Program-made: the position numbers and the translations under genes
NCBI GenBank assembly: GCA_900708905.1
Contig: CAADRB010000028.1
Location: forward strand, 1,660,221-1,724,220
DNA from: Hymenolepis diminuta
Lineage: Eukaryota; Platyhelminthes; Cestoda; Cyclophyllidea; Hymenolepididae
Direction: 5' to 3'
DNA length: 64,000 bases
Shown: piece after piece, positions 10,621-22,540 of the stretch
How positions within the stretch are numbered: the first letter of the stretch is position 1
How the letters are laid out: each line of letters opens with the position of its first letter
The notes under the pieces: generated by a model
What the model saw: only the letters and a program-made list of their open reading frames with translations
Told to the model about the DNA's origin: nothing
The model's database searches: none

Positions 10621-13244
10621 CTGGAAACAAATCAGAAGGACGTAACAATGGAAAACACATCATATCATCAGCTGAAGAAAATGCACATACTTCAAGCCAG
10701 ATAGTTTTCTTTTTTTATTGAATGAAGGCGACATATTATCAGAAGAATCTCAAAAGAACAGTAGTTACACCCGTCAACTCTTTCTTATGTTGTTTCAGAG
10801 GCATAATGAAAACTAATAATTAAACTTGACTAATAATAATAGAAAATCGTAATAGTTAGTGGTATCCAGATCCCGAGCGTCTGGCCACACGATAAATTCC
10901 TTTTCGGACAGGCTGAGTTGGGTATAGTTGACTTCTTGCCTTCAAACATATCTCGAATAGCTCTTTTAAAAATTGTAATTGGCAATGCTCTAAGATTTGA
11001 TCTTGTCAATACCTATTTTCCGGGTCTTTTGTATGTATTTCCAAACACGTTATACGGTAAATCTTCGATAATGATTATAACATGCCTATTGCAAAATAGA
11101 ACAAATTTTATTCAATTGACAAATAAAAATTAACTTCAAAATCAAATTGGAATTTTATAATTCCTTACAGCTCCGTTAAAAAGTGTCATTTAATCATCAT
11201 GCAAACATACAATTTGAGAATTTGTTTAGATAGAAAAGAGTGCTATAGTTTGCTATCATAAAATTGTTCTAGGCTGTTATATTTTGCTTTCGCTCTGGTT
11301 ATTTGTTCAAACACTTCCTAATGTAAGAAAATTGTTGATGAAAATTACATGAGGGTTTGAATGTGTTGGAGTTTGAGCAACAACTAACTTCAGCAACGGC
11401 ACCAATTTGTGGTCGTTTGAGTAAGGGCTAAAAACAATTGTGGTGCAGAACACCGAGGATTAATTAGTTCGAAATGTATTAAATGAACCGCGATAAGGGA
11501 TTCAAGAGGGTCAGAGAGAATTGTGGAACGAAGGCAATTAGAAGACAGCGTAGGAGTGTGGGTGTATATAGGCGTGGGCATAGAAAAGCAATTTATATGA
11601 GTCACTTAGGCGAGGACACGCGTGAGGACGTAAGTGCAGGTGTGTGTCTAATGAAAAGGGGCGGTTATAGAAAAAGGGGGCAGCATGAACAGATGGAATG
11701 GTTCCGAACATCGCCGTGGAGATGCTGAGCCCTTGTAAGGCTCGATGGGGGACCACATAATTAGCTTATTCTAATAATTAAAATAAAACACTTAAGGATA
11801 CACGATGTTTATCCGCGGGGAGCTTGAGGTTACGGTGAGATTAACCACTTAAGACACCACTATGGTGCCGATATTAGTGATGATATGGATGAGCATTTCG
11901 GAAACATATAGGGATCCATCATTCAGTGTTATTAGGTTAGTTGGAGAAATGTTAACTTCAATAATTGTTTTAAATTAATTTATATCTTTTGAGTGAATAC
12001 CTTATGGAACTCCGCTAACTTAGAATATTTAAGCATTTCATTACTGCTATGTTGGAATTGTAAGCTGTTGAATGGCATGTAAGATCATTTTGCCTTCTCA
12101 ATCATTGGAAAGAAACAGTAAACTGAGGTGGCAAGACCTTTTAAAAAATAATGATTAATAAGTACTGAACGTCGCAGATAAGCATTTGCTGCAATCTAGG
12201 AGACGGATCATGGAATTTAAATTTTGGAAAAGTGGATGAATACAAAAGTCAAATGCAAACGACCCCTTTTGATGCTTTGATTTTATTCACTACTCCAATT
12301 TAGCTTCCCTATTTGCTATTTCCCGCGTATTAAATTTTGACCATACTTTGATGTGAAGTAGATGCACTTTGAAGCACAACGAGATATGCGATTTAAATCT
12401 TTAACAGTGATTTGAGTTCTCATTTTCTAAATTTGGCTATGCATCTCGAATTGAATGTTCTCCTTATGAGAATCTTACTGACTATTATGTGTTTGATGAA
12501 AGCTTTATCAAATGCCACGTATATTTAAAAGCACTGTACATTCTAGGAGTATTCTCTTCTTGTTTCTTTGAGACTGAAAGTTCTGATCCTAGCATCATAG
12601 AACCTCCTCAGTGAGAGACTCGAATTATGCCACCAGACTGAAATAGTGTTGTTGGCCATTCCGTTCACGGGGTGTGCACCGACCTCTGACATGGCAGATG
12701 AGCACGGGGACTGAATATATTTTCCATTTTTAAATAAAAGAGTTCCCTGGTTTGCAAATCGTGCGAAAAGGAGCGTTAAGAAGAAAAGTGATGCACATGG
12801 AAAACCTTTCATCTTCTTTTGCTTCTCTGTCAGATCGAATAATCATTCTGCTGCCTTATAAAATTACTATATGAATAAGTTTTAATTAAATTTCTAGCAA
12901 AATTTATCATACTTTAGACCCAAATTTAATAAACACTTATAAAAATAAAATAAATCTTACATCGTCTTGCGAATTGTTACTTGTAGGTCTTGATGTAGAA
13001 GAACTGCTTGAATTCAAAAGGGGAATTTTATGGCTGCTTTGATTATTATTCATCTACGTAGAGATAAATTGAGATATTTGAATTTTCTTACAATCCTTTC
13101 AAAACGTTTGTTTATGTTTTCTATTGCATGTGCATGTTGGTATGCAAAGATTTTCGACGCTGGAACCTTTAGAATGTCGATTTCTTCTGAAGCATCCTTT
13201 TCATTTAATTTCTCGTCATTCGGATTTAGCATCGCATTCTGAAT
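10490..13244 (-). CDS. Unrecognised multi-exon gene, partial
   Basis: Three minus-strand exons join in phase 0: 13092-13244, 12961-13053 and 10490-10620. Together they encode about 125 residues. The first exon is an amphipathic, charged segment (EKDASEEIDILKVPASKIFA, then a helical IENINKRFERI). The second is a Ser/Asn-rich linker (PLLNSSSSSTSRPTSNNSQ). The third is KQTVRVFYDLEPDGQSLFEE followed by IMRNGAETLPHFREMVDRN. All three have clear acceptors and GTAAGT/GTAAGA donors, and the third is strikingly GC-richer than its surroundings. I do not recognise a family. Start and end were not found. It could be the 5' part of the Ig gene on the same strand, but the phases do not connect directly (two bases left over here, one needed by the candidate exon at 5464-5501). 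Confidence 0.55.
10861..10925 (+). repeat. Dispersed repeat, family R4 (copy a)
   Basis: About 50 nt around ccacacgataaattcctttt matches 17382-17446 (ccaaacgataaacgcctttt) with scattered differences and the same flanking blocks (atccag/atccgg before, cagg after). The copies are short and diverged. No function is visible. Confidence 0.3.
11505..11720 (+). repeat. Dispersed repeat, family R3 (copy b)
   Basis: Collinear with the inverse of 6858-7135 and partly with 21180-21370. The best conserved core is tttatatgagtcacttaggc followed by gaggacacgcgtgaggac. The open frames on both strands here are by-products of its raised G+C. Confidence 0.45.
11994..12193 (+). repeat. Dispersed repeat, family R2 (copy a)
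   Basis: Collinear over about 200 nt with 22338-22540 (same strand) and 50512-50721 (opposite strand). Shared anchors are ggaactccgctaactta, aagctgttgaat, the tctcaatcattggaaagaaa region and cgcagataagcatttg. Identity is about 70-75% by eye to the second copy. No coding frame or terminal inverted repeat was seen; probably a non-autonomous transposable element. Confidence 0.5.
12603..12710 (-). repeat. SINE fragment, family R1 (copy b, inverted)
   Basis: The minus strand aligns with 4536-4680: ccgtgc..tctgccatg, tcggtgcac, gtga..ggaatggc and cgagtctctca occur in the same order. The copy lacks an 18-nt block (taacggattcgacttcca) present at 4558-4575 and the 5' tRNA-like half. A minus-strand frame at 12543-12812 with a signal-peptide-like start passes through this copy, so I do not treat it as a gene. 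Confidence 0.45.
12961..13053 (-). CDS. Exon of unrecognised gene (Ser/Asn-rich, 31 codons)
   Basis: Bounded by the 38-nt intron on its 5' side and by a GTAAGA donor after position 12961. It encodes a Ser/Asn/Thr-rich linker with five consecutive serines and ends QDD in phase 0. Confidence 0.5.
13054..13091 (-). other. 38-nt intron
   Basis: Starts GTAAGA and ends ctctacgtag on the minus strand. Removing it joins two open phase-0 segments, whereas retaining it introduces a stop. Introns this short are known in several invertebrate lineages, including flatworms. This is the shortest intron I can support in the window. Confidence 0.5.
13092..13244 (-). CDS. Exon of unrecognised gene (51 codons)
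   Basis: The acceptor ttaaaatttag ends at 13245, and the donor ATT|GTAAGA is at 13091. The exon has 51 open codons with charged, helix-forming composition. If the GTAAGA is ignored the frame runs only nine codons further before a stop, so splicing to the next exon is favoured. Confidence 0.55.
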
Positions 13245-14361
13245 CTAAATTTTAATAAAAATTGATATATGTTTAATATTAATGGCAAATTTTATCGATC
13301 TCATCTTTAATTGAGATTTGATCTAGAAAATAGCTACTTAATTAATTTTAAAATTTTATATCTCTGGAGTTTTCTGCGGTAATCAAAACTTCTGGTGAGA
13401 ATTTCCATTAGAAAAGGAGTAAAATTTTATTTTGAGCAATCTGATTTCTTAAATTAAGAACATTTCACTTTTTATAACCAGACCAATTCCCAATGCCCCA
13501 GAAATCACTAATTGGAGAATGTACATTTAAATAGCCCAGAGTATCAGGACGGTGAAAATGCACCTGTTGTCAGACATCCCAGACTACCAATTTTCAATCT
13601 TCAAATAATTTATCTCTGATATAAGACAAATTTTTTCAGTCAGACTATTTTTCATGTATCAAGAAGAATTTATAGACACCCTTTTATGAATGGTGAAATT
13701 TTTAAGTTTGGATCTCAATCTATGCAGCATTAATCGGCACTATAAAATTAATCCCTCTTTACATCCACGTAAATGAAGATCCGATGACGTATGGGAGTTT
13801 GATCGACGGATCATTAAAAGATTTTAAAGTGAAAATTTCGCTGAATTAAAGTTATTGACGTTAATGCTGATGCGTGCACAACAGCCCAATTGTTTTCTCC
13901 TATACTAGCTGTATGGGTACGTCTCTGTTTGCGATCTATAAAACGTTTTGAAGACCTTAATCTAATTACAAAGCTTCCACTGTAATTATGAATAAACATT
14001 TTCTTTATCAGATCCTACTTGGTTTCCCCTCTCCATTCCAAAGTCAACTATTTAATAAGGAAAAAGTGTTTCAACATAACTATTAATTAAAATTTGTGTA
14101 TATATTTACTCTTTTGATTCATTGTGCTTACACATGAATCTTTAGAAATAAAACACTGATTTTCAGAGAAGGGACCTGGATGCAAATCATCATGTAATCT
14201 GGTTTGAAATTGAGAGACTGGTGCCCATATATTACAGAAATGATCCTAGTAATTTTAAAATCAGCCCAGTTTATTTTGAATCGATTGGTGTCATTAACAT
14301 ACGTTGCTTAGCCTCTTATGATTATCAGTCGCTAGAATGCCGAGATCTCAAGCACTTGTAC

Positions 14362-14379
14362 ATATATATATATATATAT
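14362..14379. repeat. (AT)n microsatellite
   Basis: Nine AT units in a row. Similar short TA runs occur at about 30566-30585 (interrupted) and 50726-50740. Confidence 0.8.
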
Positions 14380-17300
14380 CGGACTTTGTTGACAGAAAGT
14401 CCCAAATTGCTTGTCGTCTTTATGTTAGATAAGTACAAACTGTAGGTCTCGTATACGAATATAAGTAAAAAATGTTACGCATACTTTCAAATGTGTAATC
14501 AAATAGCAAGCTGGGGGTCCTTAAAATGTTAAAATAATAATCAAATGAATGAATGGCACTGATATTCACTCAAAAATTCCAAGCCTGCTAAATGAAAGCT
14601 AATATTCCGGGGATGAAATACATCACAGAGCCTACTCAGTCGAAAAATGCGTCATCTATATGTAGATCATCTCTTATCAGAGTAATTAACTGTTTAACTA
14701 GCGGATTTATTACCACTTAGTTTGGACGTAAACAAATTACAACTAATGTCAACAAAAACTCTTTAATAAAGAGCGGTGAACCTCATTTGACAGGTCGCAA
14801 GGTTTCAACACATTCACGCCATCAGTATATTACTTTGACTCCGTAAAGGATGGAAGACCTCTCAAAAGGTAAGTTTTGTTTGCAATTTGCCACTGTGACA
14901 AAGTCATTGTCGCTAATATTCTGAGGGTTAAAACATTCCAAATCTGCCTGCCTTATTCGTGTATATAAAAATAGCAACCCATTGTTTGTTTTACTGTCAC
15001 TGGACAGTAATCAATCATGCGGAACACATGACTCTTTTTCCTTAGGATGCATTTTCATCATTTTCTTTTTCCCCTTTCAGCGTTCTGTTCAGACCTAACA
15101 TTTAAAATTGAGTATAAAACTATTTCAATTAATATGAATGACAAATAATCTGTGTCTTAGTAGCCTATATAGAGCTATATTGATGAGAATAAATTATACG
15201 GTTAAAGGAAACTAAACGATTGAGACCCTTCTTTTAAAAATCGCATATGTTTGGGCCAAATAACAATAAGATTTATATTATTGTTGATTGATAATGCTCA
15301 CTACTCCATTACATTCTTATTTTCTTAAAGCCATAGAAACCATATCTATTGACGGTAACCATTTCGATTATAATCAGGAGATCTATGAATATCTGACGAA
15401 AAATCAAACGAACAATAAGATTGCCTGAGAGATCATGTTTAAACGGGAAATATGGACTATAACAAATAATATGCATGAAATTAAAATGGTACTTACGATT
15501 ACCACGATCAGTCCAAAATCCCGTTGAATTAGTATTAAATCCTAGTTATTAATCTTGATAAAATATTCCAGTTTATGAAATCAGTCGATAGACTTTGCTG
15601 AGAGGATGTTCGACAGCGTATGTGCTCACTAGAGCATAGAGGAGACGCGACTGAGTGCTAAGGTCAAACTCGGCAACGCTAACAACTACGACGTAGGTGA
15701 CCTAATAACCACCAATCAGATTTTAGCAAACAGAAAGTGATATAATATTTTAATGGCCTCAACATGAAAGAACGCAACAAAGTTTGATTGAGGTTTTCTG
15801 ACTGAAACATTCCGTTTTCCTACCTGAAGTCAATGAAGAACATATAAGTTTAATCAATACATGCTTTTCCAGGGTTTTGCATGAAAATTATGACTGACCT
15901 GTTTAGTTTGATCAAATGGCAATTATTATAATCCACAGCAGGACAGACACATTCCAAATGTTTGTATGAGAAAGCAACTGAAATAGCTTAAGGGGGGTGA
16001 TTAACAAGTTGTTCGGAGCAAAATCAAGAGTATTATGTAAATTGATCTTGAATGTGGAATGTAAAATAATTACGTAATGGGACCTCAATTTCGAAATTTA
16101 AATTTAGAGGTTTGTCACTCGGATTATTGATATTACTGGATGATCATGATATCCAGTGCTTATTGATCAGTTGTTAATTTTGACGTTAGTCTTACCATTT
16201 GAATTAACTTTTATCCCAAAGGTTGAAAAACCAAAACGGCCTTATTCGATATTAAGCCGCTTACATGAGCTCCACGGTACATGTCTGAAATGGCTAAAAT
16301 GTTTAACACATCAAAGCTCAATAAGCAAGGTTCTCTTGAGGTGATCGAGATTTGTCGTAATATTTTACCATTATTGCTTTGAATTCATGGAAAGAAAATA
16401 GATCATTCTTTTTTCTACGGGATCGTTTGAAAGATTTCCAAATAGTTTAGATAATACTAGTCGAAAACTCAAAAGCAAAACTGGTAGCGCTATACTTAGA
16501 TCAATGAATTACTATCGTTGTGATACAATTATCCATTCGTTTAATGAGGCCTACATATTAACACATTATTTGGACAAGTTAATGCGTAGCATTAAGATTT
16601 AATTTTGAGGTAAAACACGATGTATTGCTTCCCTAACATTAGTTTGGTTTCTTCACAAGCACTATATTGGCAGGTGTTTTCATCTTTTCCGCCATAAGCG
16701 GAATACTAAATTGCCAGATCTTTAAAGACAAATGAATGAATATCGAAGCGCTAAATAGAAAAGTTAAGCTAAAAAGTTAAACGTGCTGTCAAATAGGTTG
16801 GTAGAAAAGGGTGTATATTTACTAAAATACTAACTACAGTATTCTAAAATTGGCCTTTAAAATTCTCTTAATATTTTCCCAGATATGATACAAATGATGC
16901 ATTGTTGTATGAAATAAATTATACCGAAGTGATTTCCTTTTTTCCACATAATTGGGTTTAGTTGGATTGGTGCCAAAATAAAAAGGGTCAAAATCCAAAT
17001 ACAGCTCAAATTCTTATCGATTAAAATTGAATTCACCAAGTTTGTTAAGATGTCTCTTTGGTTAAACCAAAAAACGTGTCTTAAAACGTCGGTTTCTCTT
17101 ATTCAACTTGATTAAGTGTGGTCAAACAGGAGTACTTTGATGGTGGTACCTAATAAAGCCGTTTTTCATAATATACTACGAACTCAGACGTAGATAGTTC
17201 TCAAGACCACTTTTCATATGATTAGGCATAAGCACCAATCGGATTAAAATGGTCTGTACAGTGATTTTTCTCCTACCATTCTTTGACATTTATTTGGCAT

Positions 17301-17381
17301 TCTCAGCATCTGCGTCAGTTTCGTATATGAAATTGAAAATGGACTTCATTTTCGACAATCCATTGTAACTTTGTGGCATCC

Positions 17382-17446
17382 GGGTTACCAACGTCGGACC
17401 AAACGATAAACGCCTTTTGAGGCGCAGGGACTTGAATGTGTCCAGT
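17382..17446 (+). repeat. Dispersed repeat, family R4 (copy b)
   Basis: Matches 10861-10925 around the acgataaa..ccttttg core, with the flanking blocks in the same order. This copy continues into a GC-richer tail (ggcgcagggacttgaatgtg) that was not found in the other copy. Confidence 0.3.
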
Positions 17447-18448
17447 CTCTCTATCTAATCAGTTATAACTGACTCAGTACAAAAGTACGTGAACTAGACT
17501 TGTCATGTTCTTTCTTGTGTCTTCTAGGGTAATGTACATAGTTCCCAGTGCGTTGCCAACACGTACCTAAATGTGTTAACAGAGCAAAGGTTGATGGCTA
17601 AGCGACAAATTTATGCGATTTTTCCGCTTTTGTTGAGGAATTTATCTATTTTAACTGAAATTATTACGAAAAGCGAAGGCATTGTGAAAGAGGTATTCGT
17701 CGGATGGATCCGGTTAATAGAAAGGTAGCCAGTGCTTCCTTCCCAACTTAGTTGATACAATTTTCATCCTCTTATTATTTGTATAGAGAAAATATTCCTT
17801 CGAATCATACTTCACTTCAGCTCACTCAATTTAACTAGCTGCGAATCTTAGGTAAAAGTGACAACTAAGACTATGAGCTGAGAAATTATGAAGAGCAATA
17901 AAGAGAAATAACAAATTTCAAAGCAGAGAAGAGAGTTATTGTCATATAAAAGAATGTTCCTATTGCACTTGGTTCCAGATAGTCTAATATTACGCGTTTC
18001 ATTCGAATGCAAATTCCTATATGAATTATAAGATCAAATAATTTACTTTATTGCGCGGGATTGACTCCTCAGGCAATCTCAATACTAATTGGAATTAACC
18101 AGCGCAGTTGGCCATTTACAGATGTGCACCAGGGATAGTCCATCTTATGCTCTCTGAATTTACGGAAGGTAATGTTGGCCACTATGAAGAAAATGCTTTT
18201 GAGCCTTAATTTAAAATTATCAAATAGTCATTTTGCCCATCTTATGACCATTTAGTCCTTTATGTTATTACTATTACCGACAATAGAACAAAAAAATCAA
18301 AACGTAATTGTGAGAATAAAATGAAATCGAAATGAAATGGTTAATAAAAAGTCAAGTACATAATAAGGGGTAGGGGATCAAAAAGTTGCTGAGTGCTACG
18401 TCATGGTATTAAAGAGTCTAACTTCATTTGATTCTTAATTAAAGGAAA

Positions 18449-18815
18449 ACCGGATTTTAATATGTCGGAATAAACTGATTAAAGAAAGATCTATGTAGAA
18501 ATTAAGTCATTTAGTAAATTGCGACATGTCTATTCGAACATATCGCTAATCAAGACGATTGTTCGATTTGCTATCGATTATTAGAGGACTAGGCTGGATC
18601 ATTCTTATTATAAATCTTATCATAAATTGAAAGGGGACAGCACTAAGGCTACATCTTGGAATGAAGCTCAAAAATCATAAGTCGACGATTCTGTGAGCGA
18701 ATGAAAAATGTAAGCCGAATTTGTTTAATTGTTACTAGATCATTAAAATAAATAATCAGACTATATGATATATTTAAAGTTGATTAATATTTGCCACTTT
18801 AAACAAACTCCACTT
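18449..18815 (+). repeat. 367-bp direct repeat, copy 1
   Basis: Aligns without gaps to 24631-24997 at a constant offset of 6182 nt. I find one difference (A at 18454 against T at 24636). The match starts at accgg and ends at ctccactt, and flanks on both sides are unrelated apart from a short cttcttcaa block just downstream in both. No open frame, terminal inverted repeat or clear target-site duplication is visible. Confidence 0.9.
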
Positions 18816-21042
18816 CTTCAAGATCCGTGATTTCAGTGACAGCTCCGAAAAAAGTTTGCTTTCCGTAATTTGATTTAGAGGAATTCTAAAGTACTCCAGC
18901 AACTCACGTCAGGCATTTTTTTAACACAAAGGTACATGCTCCGGTCAATTTAAGATCACAAATGTCAAAGTGAAAATTTAATTAAATGATCCGCGATTAT
19001 TGTTTAAAGTATTTCTGCATTTAAAATTAATAGACCAAGAAAGGTACTAAATGAGTGCTTCTTATTTTTATCCATGAAAATGAATAGGTGTAGTAATCAG
19101 TCTAAAATCTATAGTAGCAGCAGAATGTTAAACAATTCATGGGAAATATTTTAGAACTGATCAGGAAAGAAACCAACGAATATGAACTTCACATTTATTT
19201 TACAGCCTATTTTCCATCACAGTATAAAAGTTGAAAACACCGTTATTTACGTAACGCCACAAATTTGTGTAAATTAACGAATAACCTATTTTTAGTACAC
19301 TGTCCTTATTCTTCAGCATGTTTTATCCTTAACTTTCCATTGGTTTAAAATTGTCGCCTTTGTCTTTGATAGCTTTTCGTAGATTGATTCTTTATCTTTT
19401 TCACTTCTCTCACAAATGTATGTGATTCAATGAGTCTGGACTTTCTTATTACAATTTGGACACTGCTCAGTAGCTAGTTTCCGAGTAGGTGTCTTGTCTA
19501 TTGTCTGGTCCACCATGATGAAACAGAATGACCTATATCTTTGAATAGCAGCATTTTCTAATTACCTACTCATGTACCTTTATTTAATGAGCATCTATTT
19601 CCGGCAAGGAAGAGTCAACCAGCATCTAGGGTGCTGTGGATATTATCGAGGGTTTAAATAAGCGATCTACGACACTCGAAACGGGTGGAACATCTGGTAT
19701 GCTCGCGTTTCCTTTTCTCTTCAGCTATTTACGCTTAGACTCATATATTCCATTATATTGTGCACCTTGTTTATAACAAACTCTGACCACTTACACTTCC
19801 ACCTTTTTCGTTTATACATTGTTCTAATAGTAAGCCGAGAATTAATGAAGTAAAATAAGGGATCTTCAACTTCAAAGTCTTTCTACATATTAAATTGGGC
19901 AAAAATAAATAGGCTAATTTTAACCATTATTATAATAAACTTTTTGCGTACTGGATATCTTAAGTTCCTGAAAAGCAGCATCAATAATGAGAATTCAGAG
20001 AACCAAGAAATGTGTCGCAAAATAGTTGTTTCATTTATTTCATTGAAGCAGATTTTAAGCCCGTTATATTCTATATCTTTTTGGCTGTATCTATTCGATT
20101 ACAAACTGAGAAGTGGAGCAAATAAATAGAAAGTGAAATAGATCCATTAAATATTACTCATTCGGTTGAGAACAATTTGATAGCGACACATAAAATGGTC
20201 AATTTCTAAGTTATGAAGCCTATCGATCCTTAATGTTTGATCAAATTCATAAATACAAAAATGCTTCACTGAGATAAAAAATTGAAATCTAAACAGTATC
20301 AAATTCTATTTTCAATTGCTGTCATTTGTTTAACATGAAATGTCACTGTGGTTAATTTGTAACACCTTTATGGGAAAGTCGCCGTGAGTTAAAAATCGGG
20401 ACGGACTATGTAAGTAATTTAACATGAATGCAAATCCGCGTCCGGGCAATCTGGTCAGGGTAATAAAATGAATTCTCTCTCTGATTGAACCCCCCTTTTA
20501 ATGAACTCGACAAGGCACAAACTCGTAAATATTTTATAACCACTTTGAGTATGGTCCTGGTTAAACTCATTTTTATGCTGGAGCTTGCGTAAACTTTGCT
20601 TAGTTAATTGCTATGAATTAACAACAAAGTTTAGTTATAAGCATTTAGTTAAATCGGGAAAGTCTTATTTTCCCTAAAAAATATGATTACAACAGACTTC
20701 TATGATGTTTTCCATAGTATACCTATGATAAAGGAAAGTTATGTATTCATAATTTCAATTACATTTATATCATTTCAAAAGAAAATTATTAAGTATTGAA
20801 ATAAGAACATCACAAAAGTAGAAAAATCATAGCCGCTTCTAGAAATTTATGCATGGTTAAGTTGAACCAGCTTGCCATTAGACTCTGTAAGTCACCGATG
20901 TGAACGCTCTCAGTAGCTGAAAGGGGTCAAATGTTTAAATTCAACCTGCATAAAATGAAAACACATCATGCAGTGAATCTATTTTCATAAGCGGACAATG
21001 AAATACATTCATTATTCAAACAAATCAGGATGTAGTGGCAGA

Positions 21043-21096
21043 GTCACCAGTTTGTAGAGGGCCACCAGACTGTTGAGGGTCACCAGTATGTAGCGG
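21043..21096. repeat. 18-bp tandem repeat, three units
   Basis: Three consecutive 18-mers: GTCACCAGTTTGTAGAGG, GCCACCAGACTGTTGAGG and GTCACCAGTATGTAGCGG. A partial unit (atgtagtgg) precedes them, and a stray ccagtttgta recurs near 21146. The unit length is a multiple of three, but no sustained coding frame is seen. Confidence 0.75.
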
Positions 21097-21179
21097 CAAT
21101 TGGCTAACAGTGAAAGAAAGAAAAAGAACACCAAGGATTGCGTTGACCAGTTTGTATTGAATAAAACTCAGTACAGAGT

Positions 21180-21370
21180 CTCAAGGGAAAAATAGGGAAT
21201 TGGAGGAGAAGGACTGAGCAACGGGAGATGTGTTGGACGAACTAGGGTCTTTGTGTGTGTCTGATGGAGGTTATTTATAATCGACACTTTGGGTGAGGAC
21301 ACGCATAAGGATGAAATCGTATGCGTGCTTTAATTGGTCTGGGCGATTTGTAGGAAAAGGAAGGGCCAGT
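21180..21370 (+). repeat. Dispersed repeat, family R3 (copy c, diverged)
   Basis: The segment tttataatcgacactttggg followed by tgaggacacgcataaggat aligns with the core of copy b at 11505-11720. It is more diverged outside that core. Confidence 0.35.
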
Positions 21371-21461
21371 GCAGACAAAACTGGCTAATAGCAGGGCCGA
21401 CCATGCGGTGTCTGCTACTATCGTCCGAGATATGCTTACCTTTTCCGATCGATGAAAATAG

Positions 21462-21476
21462 NNNNNNNNNNNNNNN
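21462..21476. other. Assembly gap (15 N)
   Basis: Fifteen undetermined bases. The gap lies between the two copies of the 367-bp repeat, which bears on whether that repeat is real. Confidence 1.
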
Positions 21477-22337
21477 ACGATGTTTGTCTATGGAGTGCTT
21501 GGGTCACACGAAAGGTTAAAGATTTACAGAGGTTACCTTAAAGACAGAATAATCAAATTTGGTGATGATTATAGAGTATGTAAGATAAATATTTCGGAGA
21601 AGAGGATTCATCCTTCAAGGACAATTAACGACTCTATTTCACTGCCTATTGCTACGCTGCGCCACCCTTTTTCTTTTTCGATAAACTATTTCATTTTTTC
21701 CCTCTTCAATACTTTCATGTGATCAGAATGCCAAGAGTGTTTTCTTGGACATGAGTAAAAATAAAGGGCATTTCTTTAAGGTGAATGGCTTTTCATGGCA
21801 AGTGAGAAAAGCTGGCTCGCTGATTTTAGTCAAGTTTGAATTAGCTTGAGGATATGTAATGTACGTTACATAGATTGACCTAGTTGATGCTGAATTAGTT
21901 AAAAAAGAAAATTTTCTATAATATTTAGGTTTAAATCCGTTAGTGGTGCAAGCATACAGGATATGAAAGTATTAAAATTGAAAATACATCACATACAAAC
22001 GATAACTTGAGTAAAATTCCACTAAAAATGGAAAGATTTGAACACTCTCTTTGTACAAAACTTGCTGCCAGTTATTATAAATTTTAGTACAGAGTTGATG
22101 CTTTTATTGATTTATGCGTCTGCATTTCCATTTATTTATTGCTCAAGATGGAGCTAAATTTCTTTTTTTGTGAGAAAGTCTGTGAATACAAGGATAAGAA
22201 GACTTGTACAAAAGGAAATAAGAGTGGACGATAGTTAAAATTGAGATAAATCAGGATAAAAGTCTTACTTTAATTGATTTACAGGGTCAAGATTAAATAT
22301 TCCTCATCATGGTATTCAAAGCGAGGAAGTTAACTTG

Positions 22338-22540
22338 AGAGAACACCACTTACGGAGCTCCGTTAACTTAAAACGTTTAGATATATTATCTCTGTTATGT
22401 TAGAGCTGTAAGCTGCTGAATATCAAATAAGATCGCTTTGTCCTCTCAACTATTGGAAGGAAATGATGAATGGAAGTGACAAGGCTTGATTAAAAAATAA
22501 TGATCAACAGGCACTGAACACCGCAGACAAGCATTTGTTA
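22338..22540 (+). repeat. Dispersed repeat, family R2 (copy b)
   Basis: Collinear with 11994-12193 (ggagctccgttaactta, gagctgtaagctgctgaat, taaaaaataatgatcaa, cgcagacaagcatttg) and with the reverse complement of 50512-50721. Confidence 0.5.

Larger units (their letters stand above)
13245..18448. other. Gene-poor stretch
   Basis: Mostly background AT-rich sequence. It contains the (AT)n run at 14362-14379 and repeat R4 at 17382-17446. There is also a slightly GC-rich patch near 15600-15710 for which I see no coding frame or match. No convincing exon was found. Confidence 0.4.

Noticed and set aside
12543..12812. Minus-strand 89-codon frame with a signal-peptide-like start
   Set aside because: More than a third of it is repeat family R1 (12603-12710), and no splice site limits the frame before the repeat.
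13814..13999. Minus-strand frame after an attacag acceptor reading RLRSSKRFIDRKQRRTHTAS
   Set aside because: No donor gives a phase compatible with the exon at 13092-13244, and the frame otherwise ends at a stop without further support.
15497..15541. 45-nt minus-strand exon candidate between an AG and a GTAAGT, phase 0
   Set aside because: Two of three frames are open, 15 codons carry little information, and neither reading is recognisable. It could be an upstream exon of the 10490-13244 gene, but the support is too weak.
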